From contig JAVBQK010000005.1 of assembly GCA_031549105.1 (NCBI GenBank), positions 1-52,267 of the forward strand: DNA of 52,267 bases, written 5' to 3'. The DNA comes from Avichristensenella sp031549105 (GTDB lineage: Bacteria > Bacillota > Clostridia > Christensenellales > Aristaeellaceae). Under the pieces are notes generated by a model. The model saw nothing but the letters and a program-made list of their open reading frames with translations, did not search any database and was not told the DNA's origin. Position 1 is the first letter of the stretch. Each line of letters opens with the position of its first letter. The position numbers and the translations under genes were made by a program. Positions 40,431 through 49,259 of the stretch are shown piece after piece.

Positions 40431-42443
40431 TTACCCCCTTTGGGCAAGCACCATGGCCGTGCGGCAGGGCGTGTAGATGCGGAAGCCTTCGCCAAGTGCA
40501 TTGCCGTTGGTCTCTGTATGGTAGACGTAGTCCATGTCGATGCGGTTCTCGCCGCCGAAGCGCGCCTCGTCGGTGGAGAAGAGCACCTGCCACTTGCCCG
40601 GCATGCGCACGGGCACAAAGAATCCGGACTGCGACTGGGTTGGGTGGAAGTTGAACAGGAAGATCAGCCCGGCCTTGCGGTAGCAAAGGATCTTCTGGTC
40701 CTGATCGACCCACAGGTTCTGCAGGTCCTCCGCCTCCATGATGCCGCACGCCTTGACAAGGTTGATCATCGCCCGGTCAAAGTCGTTAATCCACTCGTAT
40801 TTCAGGCTATGGTTGGCGGGCAGCGACCACTGGCGCCGCGCGTAGTGGTAGCTCCAATTGTTGCCCTCGCGCGGGAAGTCAATCCACTCGGGGTGGCCGA
40901 ACTCGTTGCCCATGAAGTTTAAGTACCCTTCGCCCGCCAGTGTCAGCGTGATCAGGCGGATCATCTTGATTAGCGCGATCGCGCGGTCGATGGTGTAGTT
41001 GTGGGTCTTCTTCTCCATGTCGGTGTACATGGAGGCGTCGGCCAAGCGGAAGATCAGCGTCTTATCGCCCACAAGCGCCTGGTCGTGGCTCTCGCTGTAG
41101 CCGATTACCGGCTCGCCCGGCCTGCGCGTGGTCAACTCATGCCAGAGGCGGTGCATATCCCAGTCTTCGTCGCGCTTCTCCAGCGTCTGAATCCAGAAGT
41201 CGGGCACGCCCATGCCCAGGCGGTAGCTAAAGCCGAACCCGCCCTCGCGCACCGGCAGGCAGAGTCCCGGCATGCCGCTGACATCCTCGGCAACGGTCAG
41301 CGCGTTGTGCTTGAGGCTGTGCGCCAGTTCATTGGCGAGCATCAGGTACACGCACGCGCCTAGGTCGAGGTTGTCGTCAAAGTAGTCGTCGTAGTTGGCA
41401 AACGCCTTGCCCAGGCCGTGGTCCTGGTAGAGCATCGATGTTACGCCATCAAACCGGAAGCCGTCGAAATGGTATTCTGTCATCCAGAACTTGATGTTGG
41501 AGAGCAGGAAGTGCAGCACGTGCGGCCGGTCGTAGTCAAACACGCGGCTGCCCCATGCGGTATGGTGCCCCTTGCTGCCCACGTGGAAGAACTGCTTCTC
41601 CGTGCCGTCAAAGTCCGCGATGCCCTCGGCATAGTTGCCGCTGGCATGCGAATGCACCAAATCCAGCAGCACGGCAATGTCCATGCTGTGGGCGGTATTG
41701 ACCAGCGTCTTGAGGTCTTCCGGCGTGCCAAACCAGCGGCTGGCTGCAAAGAAGTTGGTTACCTGGTAACCAAATGAAGCGTAGTACGGGTGCTCCATCA
41801 CGCCCATCAGCTGGATGCAGTTATAGCCGGCCTTCTGGATGCGGGGGAGCATGTCGCGCGTAAACTCGGCGTAGGTGCCGATGCCGCCTTCTTCCCTTGA
41901 CATGCCAATGTGCGCCTCATAGATCAGCGGCGGCTTGGCGCGCACGGGGCTGAACATCGCGTCCGTCCACTTAAACGGCGTATGCGGGGCCCAAATCTGG
42001 CCGACAAAGCTCTTGTTGGGTTGCTGCGCGATGCGGCGGATGTACAGGGGAATACGGTCGCGCTTGATGCCGTCCGCGCCCTCCACCTGCACCAGCAGCT
42101 TCTGCCCGTGCGAAAGCGATTTTACGCCCGGAAGCATGATCTCCCAGGTGTTCTCGTCCTTCCGCACCAAAGGGTGGGATGTACGGTTCCACTCGTTGAA
42201 ATCGCCAATTAGGTACAGCGACTTGGCATGCGGCGCCCATTCGCGATACACCCAGCCCTGCTTGGTGAGATGAATGCCATAAAACAAGTGGCCATTGGCG
42301 AAGTCGCGCAGCCGCCCGCCGTTGGGCAGGAGCCTGCGGCGCATCGCGGCGTGGCGCGCCAAACGATAACGAATCTCGGCTTCATAGGGCTGAAGCCATG
42401 GATCACGGACGATCATGTCAAGGGGTCTGGTCTTACGCGGCAT
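40431..42443 (-). CDS. glgB: 1,4-alpha-glucan branching enzyme, eukaryote-type (GH13_8-like)
   Basis: This 670-residue enzyme makes alpha-1,6 branches in glycogen. The order is a CBM48-like N-terminus (VYREWAPHAKSLYLIGDFNEWN) and the GH13 barrel: DLVHSHAS, the nucleophile in YHFDGFRFDGVTSMLY, acid/base in TVAEDVSGMP, and YSESHDQALVG. The DGVTSMLY and YSESHDQ forms are those of eukaryotic branching enzymes and a minority of bacteria, not the usual bacterial GlgB. No other glycogen gene is adjacent. It heads a tight transcript with the metallohydrolase and kinase-like genes and has its own promoter. Confidence 0.93.
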   Translation of the reverse strand: MPRKTRPLDMIVRDPWLQPYEAEIRYRLARHAAMRRRLLPNGGRLRDFANGHLFYGIHLTKQGWVYREWAPHAKSLYLIGDFNEWNRTSHPLVRKDENTWEIMLPGVKSLSHGQKLLVQVEGADGIKRDRIPLYIRRIAQQPNKSFVGQIWAPHTPFKWTDAMFSPVRAKPPLIYEAHIGMSREEGGIGTYAEFTRDMLPRIQKAGYNCIQLMGVMEHPYYASFGYQVTNFFAASRWFGTPEDLKTLVNTAHSMDIAVLLDLVHSHASGNYAEGIADFDGTEKQFFHVGSKGHHTAWGSRVFDYDRPHVLHFLLSNIKFWMTEYHFDGFRFDGVTSMLYQDHGLGKAFANYDDYFDDNLDLGACVYLMLANELAHSLKHNALTVAEDVSGMPGLCLPVREGGFGFSYRLGMGVPDFWIQTLEKRDEDWDMHRLWHELTTRRPGEPVIGYSESHDQALVGDKTLIFRLADASMYTDMEKKTHNYTIDRAIALIKMIRLITLTLAGEGYLNFMGNEFGHPEWIDFPREGNNWSYHYARRQWSLPANHSLKYEWINDFDRAMINLVKACGIMEAEDLQNLWVDQDQKILCYRKAGLIFLFNFHPTQSQSGFFVPVRMPGKWQVLFSTDEARFGGENRIDMDYVYHTETNGNALGEGFRIYTPCRTAMVLAQRG

Positions 42444-42476
42444 GCGTACGGCCTCCTTTATCTTCGATCTGTTGTC

Positions 42477-42506
42477 AGTATACTACAGAAGGATACCGAC
42501 AGGCAA
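42477..42506 (-). promoter_or_regulatory. Promoter for the branching-enzyme operon
   Basis: TTGCCT, 18 bases and TATACT on the minus strand, about 34 bases upstream of the start. Confidence 0.55.
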
Positions 42507-42555
42507 GGAAATCACTTGGCCTGGTTGAACAAAAAAAGCAAACGTGACGGAAACA

Positions 42556-43371
42556 TCACAGCGGGGTGAGGATATCGTGCGCGGCGGCGCTGGCGGGCGG
42601 GGCGGCGGCCTGCATCCGTGCGGTGACTTTCATGGCACCGAAGACCAGCAAACCGACCGTTGCCGTTACTGCCGCAAGGGTGACGACGCTCCGCACAGCC
42701 CGAATGGCCTGCCGCTGCCTGACAGATGCGGCGGCTTCCCGCTTTTTTGTCTCCGATCGGCCCCCCTGTTGCCGAAGACGGCGGGCATCTTCCGCACGGA
42801 TCGCGGCGAGCTTATCCTCGTAGGCGATCTGGGTGCGTTCAGGCGTGAAGGCGGTGAGCGTCGCGTTCCGGTCCCGCTTGCAGCGGCGGCAGTTCAGCCA
42901 GCGCCAGCGGTTGAACCGGCCGCACACGCACACCCACAGCGCGCCGCGCGCCTCCGGATAGCAGGCGGCATCCGGTCCGGCCACCGCAACCAGCGCCGTG
43001 CGATGCGGCCCCGGCGGCAGCAGTGGCGGCGTGCAGTCGGTCAGGCGGGATGTGTCAAGCGTCCACGGTTCGCCTTGCGCGAATGAAACGGATTCCACCG
43101 CGACGGAGGCGCCCGCAAAGTCCTGAAAACCATCCACCGCGAGGTGACAGGTGAACGGCGCGCCGGGTGCGGCCTGGAGGCGAGAAAAAGAGACGGCGTG
43201 CTTCTCCAGCAGGCGGCCGTCCCTGCCGCGCAGCGCCATCCGCCCGGAAAGCGCCGTCACGGTCTGCTCGGATTCGTTCAGGAAAGTCAGGTACGCTTGC
43301 CTGCGCCCGTCGCCGAACCGCGCATCTTCGAAGCGCTGGAACTCTACGGGGCAGGCGATGTCCATCAGCAT
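42556..43371 (-). CDS. Zinc-ribbon membrane protein of unknown function
   Basis: This 271-residue protein is not recognised. It has a beta-rich N-terminal domain (residues 1-120, with FQRFEDARFGDGRRQAYLTF). A zinc-ribbon-like stretch follows (VCVCGRFNRWRWLNCRRCKRD, residues about 147-167), then a charged helix rich in Arg/Lys/Glu, and a single C-terminal hydrophobic helix at about 230-252. The topology suggests a cytoplasmic sensor or adaptor anchored in the membrane. It overlaps the end of proA by 7 bases, so it is co-expressed with that gene. Confidence 0.7.
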   Translation of the reverse strand: MLMDIACPVEFQRFEDARFGDGRRQAYLTFLNESEQTVTALSGRMALRGRDGRLLEKHAVSFSRLQAAPGAPFTCHLAVDGFQDFAGASVAVESVSFAQGEPWTLDTSRLTDCTPPLLPPGPHRTALVAVAGPDAACYPEARGALWVCVCGRFNRWRWLNCRRCKRDRNATLTAFTPERTQIAYEDKLAAIRAEDARRLRQQGGRSETKKREAAASVRQRQAIRAVRSVVTLAAVTATVGLLVFGAMKVTARMQAAAPPASAAAHDILTPL

Positions 43372-44666
43372 GGGGCGGTATCCTCCAGCGGGCAGCTATG
43401 CGATAGGGGCTTGTGGGTATAGTGCACGCCCGCGCCTACGGTCTGCCCATGGCCGATCATCTTGTATTTGTAGGTACACAGCCCCTCGATGCCCATCGGC
43501 CCCCGCGCATGCAGCTTGCCGGTGGCTACGCCCACCTCCGCGCCGAAGCCATAGCGGAAGCCATCGGCGAAGCGCGTGGAGCAGTTCCAATAGACGCCCG
43601 CACTGTCCACCCGGGCACAGAACGCTTTCGCGGCAGCCTCGTCTTCGGTAACGATGGCGTCGGTATGGCCGGAGCCGTGCGCGTTGATATGGTCAATCGC
43701 CTCATCCAGTGAATCGATGACCTTTACCGCGAGGATGTAGTCGAGATATTCTGCGTCCCAGTCCGCGTCCTCGGCGGCGTTGCAGGGAATGATGGAGCAC
43801 GTCCGGTCGCAGCCGCGCAGCGATACCCCCGCGTGGGTGAGCGCCTGGTAGAGCAGCGGCAGCGCCTTTTCGGCGGTATCAGCATGTACTAGCAGCGTCT
43901 CGGCGGCGTTGCAGACGGAGACGTATTGCGCCTTCGCGTCCACAACGATCTTCTGCGCCATTTCCAGGTTGGCCGTGCGGTCCACATACACATGGCAGAC
44001 GCCATCCGCATGGCCCAGCACGGGAATGCGGCTGTGGTCGAGGATATAGCGGACGAACGCGTTGCTGCCCCGGGGGATGATCAGGTCGATGCAGTCATCC
44101 AGGCGCAGCATCTCGGATACATCATCGCGCGTTTCCAGCAATGTGCCCCAGCCTGCGGGAAGGCCGGCGGCGCGCGCGGCATGGTCCATCAACAGGAAAA
44201 GCTCGCGGTTGGTTTCGCGTGCCTCGCGCCCGCCCTTGAGCAGTACGGCGTTGCCGCTGCGGATGCACAGCGAGGCAATCTGCACCAGAGCATCCGGACG
44301 CGACTCGAAAATCACACCGATAACGCCGATGGGGCAGGTGACGCGGTATAGCTCAAGGCCGCGCGTCAGCTCGGTGGCCAGCTGCGTTTTGCCCAGCGGG
44401 TCGGGTAGCTTGGTGAGCGCGCGAAGGCCGTCGCATAGCTCGGTCAGCTTTTCCTTGGTCATGCGCAGGCGCTTGAGCAGCGGGGCGGATAGCCCCTCCA
44501 CATCGGCACGGACCATATCAAGCGCATTGGCGGCCAATATTTCCGGTGCATTATGTTCCAGCGCTTCCGCAGCCAGCAGCAACGCGCGGCAACGCGCCGC
44601 ATCGGGCGCAGTCGCCAAACGCAGCGCTGCTTGCTTCGCCAACGCGGTTTCTTCTCGTACGGTCAT
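43365..44666 (-). CDS. proA: Gamma-glutamyl phosphate reductase
   Basis: This 433-residue enzyme reduces gamma-glutamyl phosphate to glutamate semialdehyde in proline synthesis. Family motifs are VTCPIGVIGVIFESRPDALVQIASLCIRSGNAVLLKGG near residue 115, the nucleophile Cys in AQYVSVCNAAETLLVH, and NCSTRFADGFRYGFGAEVG. The ATG at 44666 is chosen because GAGG lies 8 bases upstream; a GTG three codons earlier is too close to it. No proB lies beside it in the window. The zinc-ribbon protein gene overlaps its 3' end. Confidence 0.95.
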   Translation of the reverse strand: MTVREETALAKQAALRLATAPDAARCRALLLAAEALEHNAPEILAANALDMVRADVEGLSAPLLKRLRMTKEKLTELCDGLRALTKLPDPLGKTQLATELTRGLELYRVTCPIGVIGVIFESRPDALVQIASLCIRSGNAVLLKGGREARETNRELFLLMDHAARAAGLPAGWGTLLETRDDVSEMLRLDDCIDLIIPRGSNAFVRYILDHSRIPVLGHADGVCHVYVDRTANLEMAQKIVVDAKAQYVSVCNAAETLLVHADTAEKALPLLYQALTHAGVSLRGCDRTCSIIPCNAAEDADWDAEYLDYILAVKVIDSLDEAIDHINAHGSGHTDAIVTEDEAAAKAFCARVDSAGVYWNCSTRFADGFRYGFGAEVGVATGKLHARGPMGIEGLCTYKYKMIGHGQTVGAGVHYTHKPLSHSCPLEDTAPC

Positions 44667-44737
44667 GTTGTTCACCTCGTTTTGCTATCATACCATATTT
44701 CGGAACAGAAGGAAACCCTGCGCGCCGCGGGACGGCA

Positions 44738-44774
44738 AGAAAAAAGCCCGCGACATGCAAAGCATGCCGCGGGC
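44738..44774 (-). terminator. Terminator of the Pmp-like repeat protein gene
   Basis: GCCCGCGGCATGC-ttt-GCATGTCGCGGGC on the minus strand forms a 13-bp stem (one G-T pair), followed by TTTTTTCTT. It lies 12 bases after the stop codon. Confidence 0.92.
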
Positions 44775-44786
44775 GGGGGAGAGGGG

Positions 44787-47700
44787 TCAGGTGGTAGGAA
44801 TCAGGAACTGCTCATGCACGTAATAGATCGTGTCTTTGTACACGATGCGGCACCAGCCGCCTCGGCACGTGAGTACCTCTACCTTGGTCCCCTTGGCGAT
44901 GGTGCCTTCGGGTGCGTTTTTCGTGCTCGGATCGCCGCGCAGATACACCCATTCCTTGCAGTTGCCAATGACGGCGAGGTGGGAGCGCAGCGTCCCGACG
45001 GAATCGCCAGTGGGTTCCGGTACCACAACCGGAGGCGCGTATTTCTTGCCATCGATGTAGATGTCGCCTTGGCTGAGATCCAGCTGCTTCCCATCCACCA
45101 CATCGATGCCGCTGCCCGCCGGCACACCGTCGCCGTTTCCATAGAACTGGTTGTCGCCGATGATGGCGAGGTCACCCTCGGAGTGAATCGCGCCGCCGTT
45201 ATCCGCGCTGTTGTTTGAAAACGACATGTCGTTGATGCTGGATTCTCCATCGCCGCCGATGTACAGGCCGCCGCCATTGCCGGTTGCCTGGTTGCCGGTG
45301 AATGAGGAGTTGTCCACGTTCACGTTGCCGTTCACGAACACGCCGCCGCCGTTTTCGCCCGCGGTGTTGCCGCTAAGCGATACGCCACTGATGTTGCTGT
45401 CGCCGTTAAGGTTTAGGCCGCCGCCATTCTCAGCGGCTTCATTGCCGGTGAAAAGTCCGCCCTCAACGTTGCCGTTGTCGACGAACGCGCCGCCACCAGC
45501 AGCGGCATAGTTACCAGAGAATGTGCCACCAGCAATGTTGCCCGTGTTGAGAAATGCACCACCGCCGTTGAAGGCCGTGTTTCCAGTGAAGGTGCCGCTG
45601 CTGATATCGCCGTTGTGCAGAACTGCCCCGCCACCGTTCTCGCGAGCGGTATTATTGGAGAAGCTGCCGCCATTGATATCGCCATTGTGCACCACCGCAC
45701 CGCCGCCTTCGCCATTGGCACTATTGCCGGTAAACGAACCGTTTAGTATATTTCCGTTGTCGAGCATCAAGCCGCCGCCGCTCAAGGCAGCGGTGTTGTT
45801 GGCGAAAGTACCATCCAGAATGTTGCCGTTTATGAGGTACAGACCGCCGCCGTTTTCTCCTGCGGAGTTGCCGCTGAACGTGCCGCCGCTGACGACACCA
45901 TCAAACACGAACGCGCCGCCTCCGGTGGTGCCAGTGTTGTCAGCGAACAGACCGCCGCGGATTTCGCCGTTCTCTACATCAGCGCCGCCGCCTCTATTGC
46001 CGGCTTCATTGTTGGTAAACGTGCCACTGTTTATGATGCCTTCCTTTATGGAAGCGCCGCCACCACGGTCCTGGGCGGAGTTGTGGTCAAAGGTAGCGTT
46101 GCTGATATCACCTTCCCAGATAAATGCGCCGCCACCTTCACTAGCCGTATTGCCAGTAAAGGTGCCCCCGCTGATGTTGCCCTGTCCCAGGGAAACGCCG
46201 CCGCCGAAATCAGCAGTCGTGTTGTTGGCGAACACGCCGTCGGTGATGTTGCCGCTTTCGATATACGCGCCGCCACCACTTGCGCCAGCTGTGTTGCCAG
46301 AGAACGTGCCACCGGTGATGTCGCCCTGGTTAACTCGTACACCGCCACCGGTGTCATCAGAGATGTTGTCAGTAAAGGTGCCGCCGCTTATGTTGCCGTT
46401 GTTCGTGAACGCGCCGCCGCCGACACCGCTGGCTTGGTTGTTGGTGAAGGAGCCGCCGGTGATGTCGCCGTTTTGAATAGATGCGCCGCCACCGAAGTTA
46501 CTGGAGGTGTTACCGTCGAACGTGCCGCCGTGGATGTTGCCATCCATCAACTGCACGCCACCACCACCATTGGCACTATTGCCGGTGAATGTACCATCAA
46601 CTACATCACCTGCGAGGAGGAATGCGCCGCCGCCACTTTCGGTAGCTTCATTGCCAGCAAAGAGTCCACCTTCAATGTTTCCATTGTCGACGAATGCACC
46701 ACCGCCCTGGAACGCCTCGTTGCCGGTGAACTCGCCGCCGGTGATGGCACCGTTTTCCACATACGCACCGCCGCCGCCGAAGACGCTGGTGTTGTTTTCG
46801 AACGTGCCGCCGTTAATCAATCCATTGAGAACAGCTGCGCCACCGCCATTTCCGGTTGACTGGTTGTTGGTGAAGACGCCGTCTTCAATGTCGCCAAACA
46901 CAATTACCGCGCCGCCGCCTAAGCTTGCAGAGTTGCCGTCAAACGTGCCGCCGGTGATATCACCGGTGCCCAGGAGCACGCCGCCGCCGATGTCGCCAGC
47001 AGTGTTGCCGGAGAAGGTGCCGCCGGTGATGTTGCCTTGATCAAGCCGCACGCCGCCTCCGCGGTCATCGGCAGTATTGTCGGCGAATATGCCGCCGCTA
47101 ATCTCGCCGTCAAACATAAACACGCCGCCGCCGTGGTTGGTGGCATTGTTGCCGGTGAATGTGCCGCCGGAGATAGCGCCATGTTCAATGAGTGCACCAC
47201 CGCCGTCAACCGCTTCGTTGTTTGTGAACTCACCGCCGGTGATTTCGCCGTTATCCACGTATGCGCCGCCAGCGCGATTGCCGGTGTTGTCTGCAAAGGT
47301 GCCATCTGTTATCGTGCCGTCGCCTACAGATGCGCCGCCGCCATCGTTCCCAGCGGTGTTGCCGGTAAACGTGCCGCCGTTAATGTTGCCGGTTCCAACA
47401 GATGCGCCGCCACCACCATTGATGGCCTCATTGTCGGCAAACGTGCCACCGTTGATATTGCCTTCTTGCACCGTAGCACCACCACCGTTTAGTGCGGCAG
47501 TATTTCCACTAAAGGTGCCGCCGTCAATATTGCCATCTGTAACATACGCTCCGCCGCCATTTTCTGCGGCCGCATTGCCTGTAAAGGTACCGCCGGTAAT
47601 GGACCCCTGGTCGATACGCGCGCCTCCGCCGCTTTCACCGGCAGTATTACCATCGAATGTGCCACCTTCAATGTTGCCGTCACCTATGAATGCGCCGCCG

Positions 47701-48410
47701 CCATTGCCACCGGCATTGTTGTCGGAGAAAGTGCCGCCAGTGATATCGCCCTGATCGAGCCGCACGCCGCCACCGGTGCTGCCGGCGCTGTTTGCAGTGA
47801 ATGTGCCGTCGGCGACGTTACCGTTTACGAGGAACGCGCCACCGCCGTTTTCAGCAGAGTTGCCGGTGAATGTACCATCCACGACGGTACCCGTGCCCGC
47901 GACATACAGCCCGCCGCCGCTTCCATCTGATACATTGTAGGTAAACTCTGTCCCATCAATCGTCGCATCGCCTGTCACGTACAGCGCGCCGCCATCGCCC
48001 TGGGCATAGTTCTCAATGAACCCGCCGCCGGTGATCTCCGCATCGCCATCCACATACACCGCGCCGCCGCTGTCATCGCTGACGCCGCCGGTGATGTAAA
48101 GGTCATCCATTGCCAAGTTGCCCTCTACGGTGAGGATCCTGGAAGAACCACTGCCGGTTACGGTATTGCCGTTGCCATGAATGACCACACTTTGGGTAAT
48201 GACGATTTCGGTGTCGCCCCAATCGTCAATATCCGCCGTGATGTCAATGATGGCATCTGTACCGCCGGCGTTGATGGTCGTGGCGGCTTCCTTGAATGAC
48301 GCGTAGCTGTTCACCTGAAACCCCGCGTACGCAGATAGCGGCGCGGCCATCAGCAGCAGCGCGCCCACCAATGCAGCCATCCATTTCCTCATCCGGGTGT
48401 GCACATGCAT
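44787..48410 (-). CDS. Large secreted protein with about 40 Pmp-like repeats and a C-terminal SH3-like domain
   Basis: This 1207-residue protein has a signal peptide (residues about 8-29, ending AYA-GF). A short beta-helix lead-in follows (TEIVITQSVVIHGNGNTVTG). Then about 40 units of 23-24 residues occupy residues about 110-1090, of the type GGTFxGNxAxxxGGGAxxxxGxI. The FxxN and GGA motifs are those of Chlamydia Pmp repeats, which form beta-helices. The C-terminal 75 residues (about 1130-1207) look like a bacterial SH3 domain (AKGTKVEVLTCRGGWCRIVY). There is no LPxTG motif. AAGGAGGAG precedes the ATG. It is probably a surface or matrix protein bound to the cell wall through the SH3 domain (inference). 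Confidence 0.88.
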   Translation of the reverse strand: MHVHTRMRKWMAALVGALLLMAAPLSAYAGFQVNSYASFKEAATTINAGGTDAIIDITADIDDWGDTEIVITQSVVIHGNGNTVTGSGSSRILTVEGNLAMDDLYITGGVSDDSGGAVYVDGDAEITGGGFIENYAQGDGGALYVTGDATIDGTEFTYNVSDGSGGGLYVAGTGTVVDGTFTGNSAENGGGAFLVNGNVADGTFTANSAGSTGGGVRLDQGDITGGTFSDNNAGGNGGGAFIGDGNIEGGTFDGNTAGESGGGARIDQGSITGGTFTGNAAAENGGGAYVTDGNIDGGTFSGNTAALNGGGATVQEGNINGGTFADNEAINGGGGASVGTGNINGGTFTGNTAGNDGGGASVGDGTITDGTFADNTGNRAGGAYVDNGEITGGEFTNNEAVDGGGALIEHGAISGGTFTGNNATNHGGGVFMFDGEISGGIFADNTADDRGGGVRLDQGNITGGTFSGNTAGDIGGGVLLGTGDITGGTFDGNSASLGGGAVIVFGDIEDGVFTNNQSTGNGGGAAVLNGLINGGTFENNTSVFGGGGAYVENGAITGGEFTGNEAFQGGGAFVDNGNIEGGLFAGNEATESGGGAFLLAGDVVDGTFTGNSANGGGGVQLMDGNIHGGTFDGNTSSNFGGGASIQNGDITGGSFTNNQASGVGGGAFTNNGNISGGTFTDNISDDTGGGVRVNQGDITGGTFSGNTAGASGGGAYIESGNITDGVFANNTTADFGGGVSLGQGNISGGTFTGNTASEGGGAFIWEGDISNATFDHNSAQDRGGGASIKEGIINSGTFTNNEAGNRGGGADVENGEIRGGLFADNTGTTGGGAFVFDGVVSGGTFSGNSAGENGGGLYLINGNILDGTFANNTAALSGGGLMLDNGNILNGSFTGNSANGEGGGAVVHNGDINGGSFSNNTARENGGGAVLHNGDISSGTFTGNTAFNGGGAFLNTGNIAGGTFSGNYAAAGGGAFVDNGNVEGGLFTGNEAAENGGGLNLNGDSNISGVSLSGNTAGENGGGVFVNGNVNVDNSSFTGNQATGNGGGLYIGGDGESSINDMSFSNNSADNGGAIHSEGDLAIIGDNQFYGNGDGVPAGSGIDVVDGKQLDLSQGDIYIDGKKYAPPVVVPEPTGDSVGTLRSHLAVIGNCKEWVYLRGDPSTKNAPEGTIAKGTKVEVLTCRGGWCRIVYKDTIYYVHEQFLIPTT
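45140..48080 (-). repeat. About 40 tandem repeats of 69-72 bases inside the Pmp-like gene
   Basis: The repeats are strongly diverged but keep GGG and FxxN codons. A nearly identical block, V-R-L/V-D/N-Q-G-D/N-I-T-G-G-T-F-S, recurs at about 47.76, 47.05 and 46.34 kb, that is every ten repeats (spacing about 715 and 709 bases). This suggests that the array grew in part by duplication of ten-repeat blocks. Confidence 0.85.
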
Positions 48411-48466
48411 CTCCTCCTTAAAGTGTAATCGCGCACCGCGCGTTGAGAAACTTTCCAGTTTATACC

Positions 48467-48494
48467 ATTATAAAATGGGGTAAATATAAGTCAA
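48467..48494 (-). promoter_or_regulatory. Promoter for the Pmp-like gene
   Basis: TTGACT, 16 bases and a perfect TATAAT on the minus strand, 56 bases upstream of the start codon. It diverges from the infC promoter at 48541. Confidence 0.65.
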
Positions 48495-48540
48495 CAACGT
48501 AAGACACAAGTTTCAAAGATGTGCAAAGGTAAATATTAGC

Positions 48541-48570
48541 TTGACATCCCGCCGCCGTCCGTGCTATTAT
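48541..48570 (+). promoter_or_regulatory. Promoter of the infC-rpmI-rplT operon
   Basis: A perfect TTGACA, an 18-base spacer and TATTAT. The transcript would start near 48577 and carry a leader of about 135 bases. Confidence 0.75.
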
Positions 48571-48710
48571 ACCTTCGCTACAAGTGGAAGCCGCCCGCTT
48601 CTCACCCGGCGGCATTTGCCAGCCAGGGTACACAGGCAGATTATTGTTTGCTGTGCGCGAGCGGGTCTTTCCCCGCTCGTTTTGTTTTATTTATTAGGAG
48701 GTGTGTCGGT
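48571..48710 (+). ncRNA. Leader RNA of infC operon, probable L20 autoregulatory leader
   Basis: The region between promoter and infC contains a complete intrinsic terminator (48658-48686) before the AGGAGG of infC. In Bacillus the infC-rpmI-rplT operon is controlled by L20 binding to the leader and causing early termination. The same gene order and terminator position are seen here. I did not fold the RNA or identify the L20 binding fold itself. Confidence 0.6.
48658..48686 (+). terminator. Attenuator terminator within the infC leader
   Basis: CGAGCGGG-tctttc-CCCGCTCG is a perfect 8-bp stem followed by TTTTGTTTT. It lies 25 bases before the infC start. Confidence 0.8.
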
Positions 48711-49235
48711 ATCAGCAACGATCTGATGATCAATGAGGAGATTCGCGACCGGGAGGTGCGTGTCATCGGCGCAGACGGCGAGCAACTGGGTGTCCTGCCC
48801 ATCCGGCAGGCAATGGAGCTTGCCGAGCAGCGGGAGCTGGACCTGGTCAAAATTGTCGCAAACGCCCATCCGCCCGTGTGCAAGCTGATGGATTATGACA
48901 AGTACCGCTTCGAACAGGCCAAAAAGCAACGCGAAATCCGCAAGAATCAAAAGGTCATCACCCTCAAGGAAGTGCAGCTCTCCGCCACCATCGAGGAGAA
49001 CGACGTGCTCGTGAAGGCGAAGAACGCCATCCGCTTCCTGGAGGAAGGCGATAAGGTCAAGGTATCGATTCGCTTCCGTGGCCGCCAGATTACCCATACG
49101 GAGATCGGCGTGCAGGTCATGAACGATTTTCTGGGGAAGGTCAAGGATGTTGCCATCGTGGAGCGCAGGCCGCTCGTCGAGGGCCGCCATATGATCATGA
49201 TCCTGGCGCCCAAAGAAAACAAAGACGGAAAATAA
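48711..49235 (+). CDS. infC: Translation initiation factor IF-3 with ATC start
   Basis: This 174-residue factor binds the 30S subunit and checks the start codon and initiator tRNA. Typical stretches are LMINEEIRDREVRVIG, KLMDYDKYRFEQAKKQ, LKEVQLSATIEENDV and VSIRFRGRQITHTEIG. The start is the ATC at 48711, 9 bases after AGGAGG; the first in-frame ATG (48726) is too far from it. infC genes are known to use rare start codons that IF-3 itself rejects, so it probably limits its own synthesis. rpmI and rplT follow. Confidence 0.93.
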   Translation: MSNDLMINEEIRDREVRVIGADGEQLGVLPIRQAMELAEQRELDLVKIVANAHPPVCKLMDYDKYRFEQAKKQREIRKNQKVITLKEVQLSATIEENDVLVKAKNAIRFLEEGDKVKVSIRFRGRQITHTEIGVQVMNDFLGKVKDVAIVERRPLVEGRHMIMILAPKENKDGK

Positions 49236-49259
49236 CACCGTTGGTTAAGGAGGATCCCC

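Noticed and set aside
45523..47754. Several Pro-rich plus-strand frames opposite the Pmp-like repeats
   Set aside because: They mirror the repeat codons of the minus-strand gene, have no ribosome-binding sites and no family resemblance.
44787..48410. CRISPR array suspected from the regular 70-base periodicity
   Set aside because: The repeats are diverged and lie in one long coding frame with conserved protein motifs; there are no identical repeats with unique spacers.
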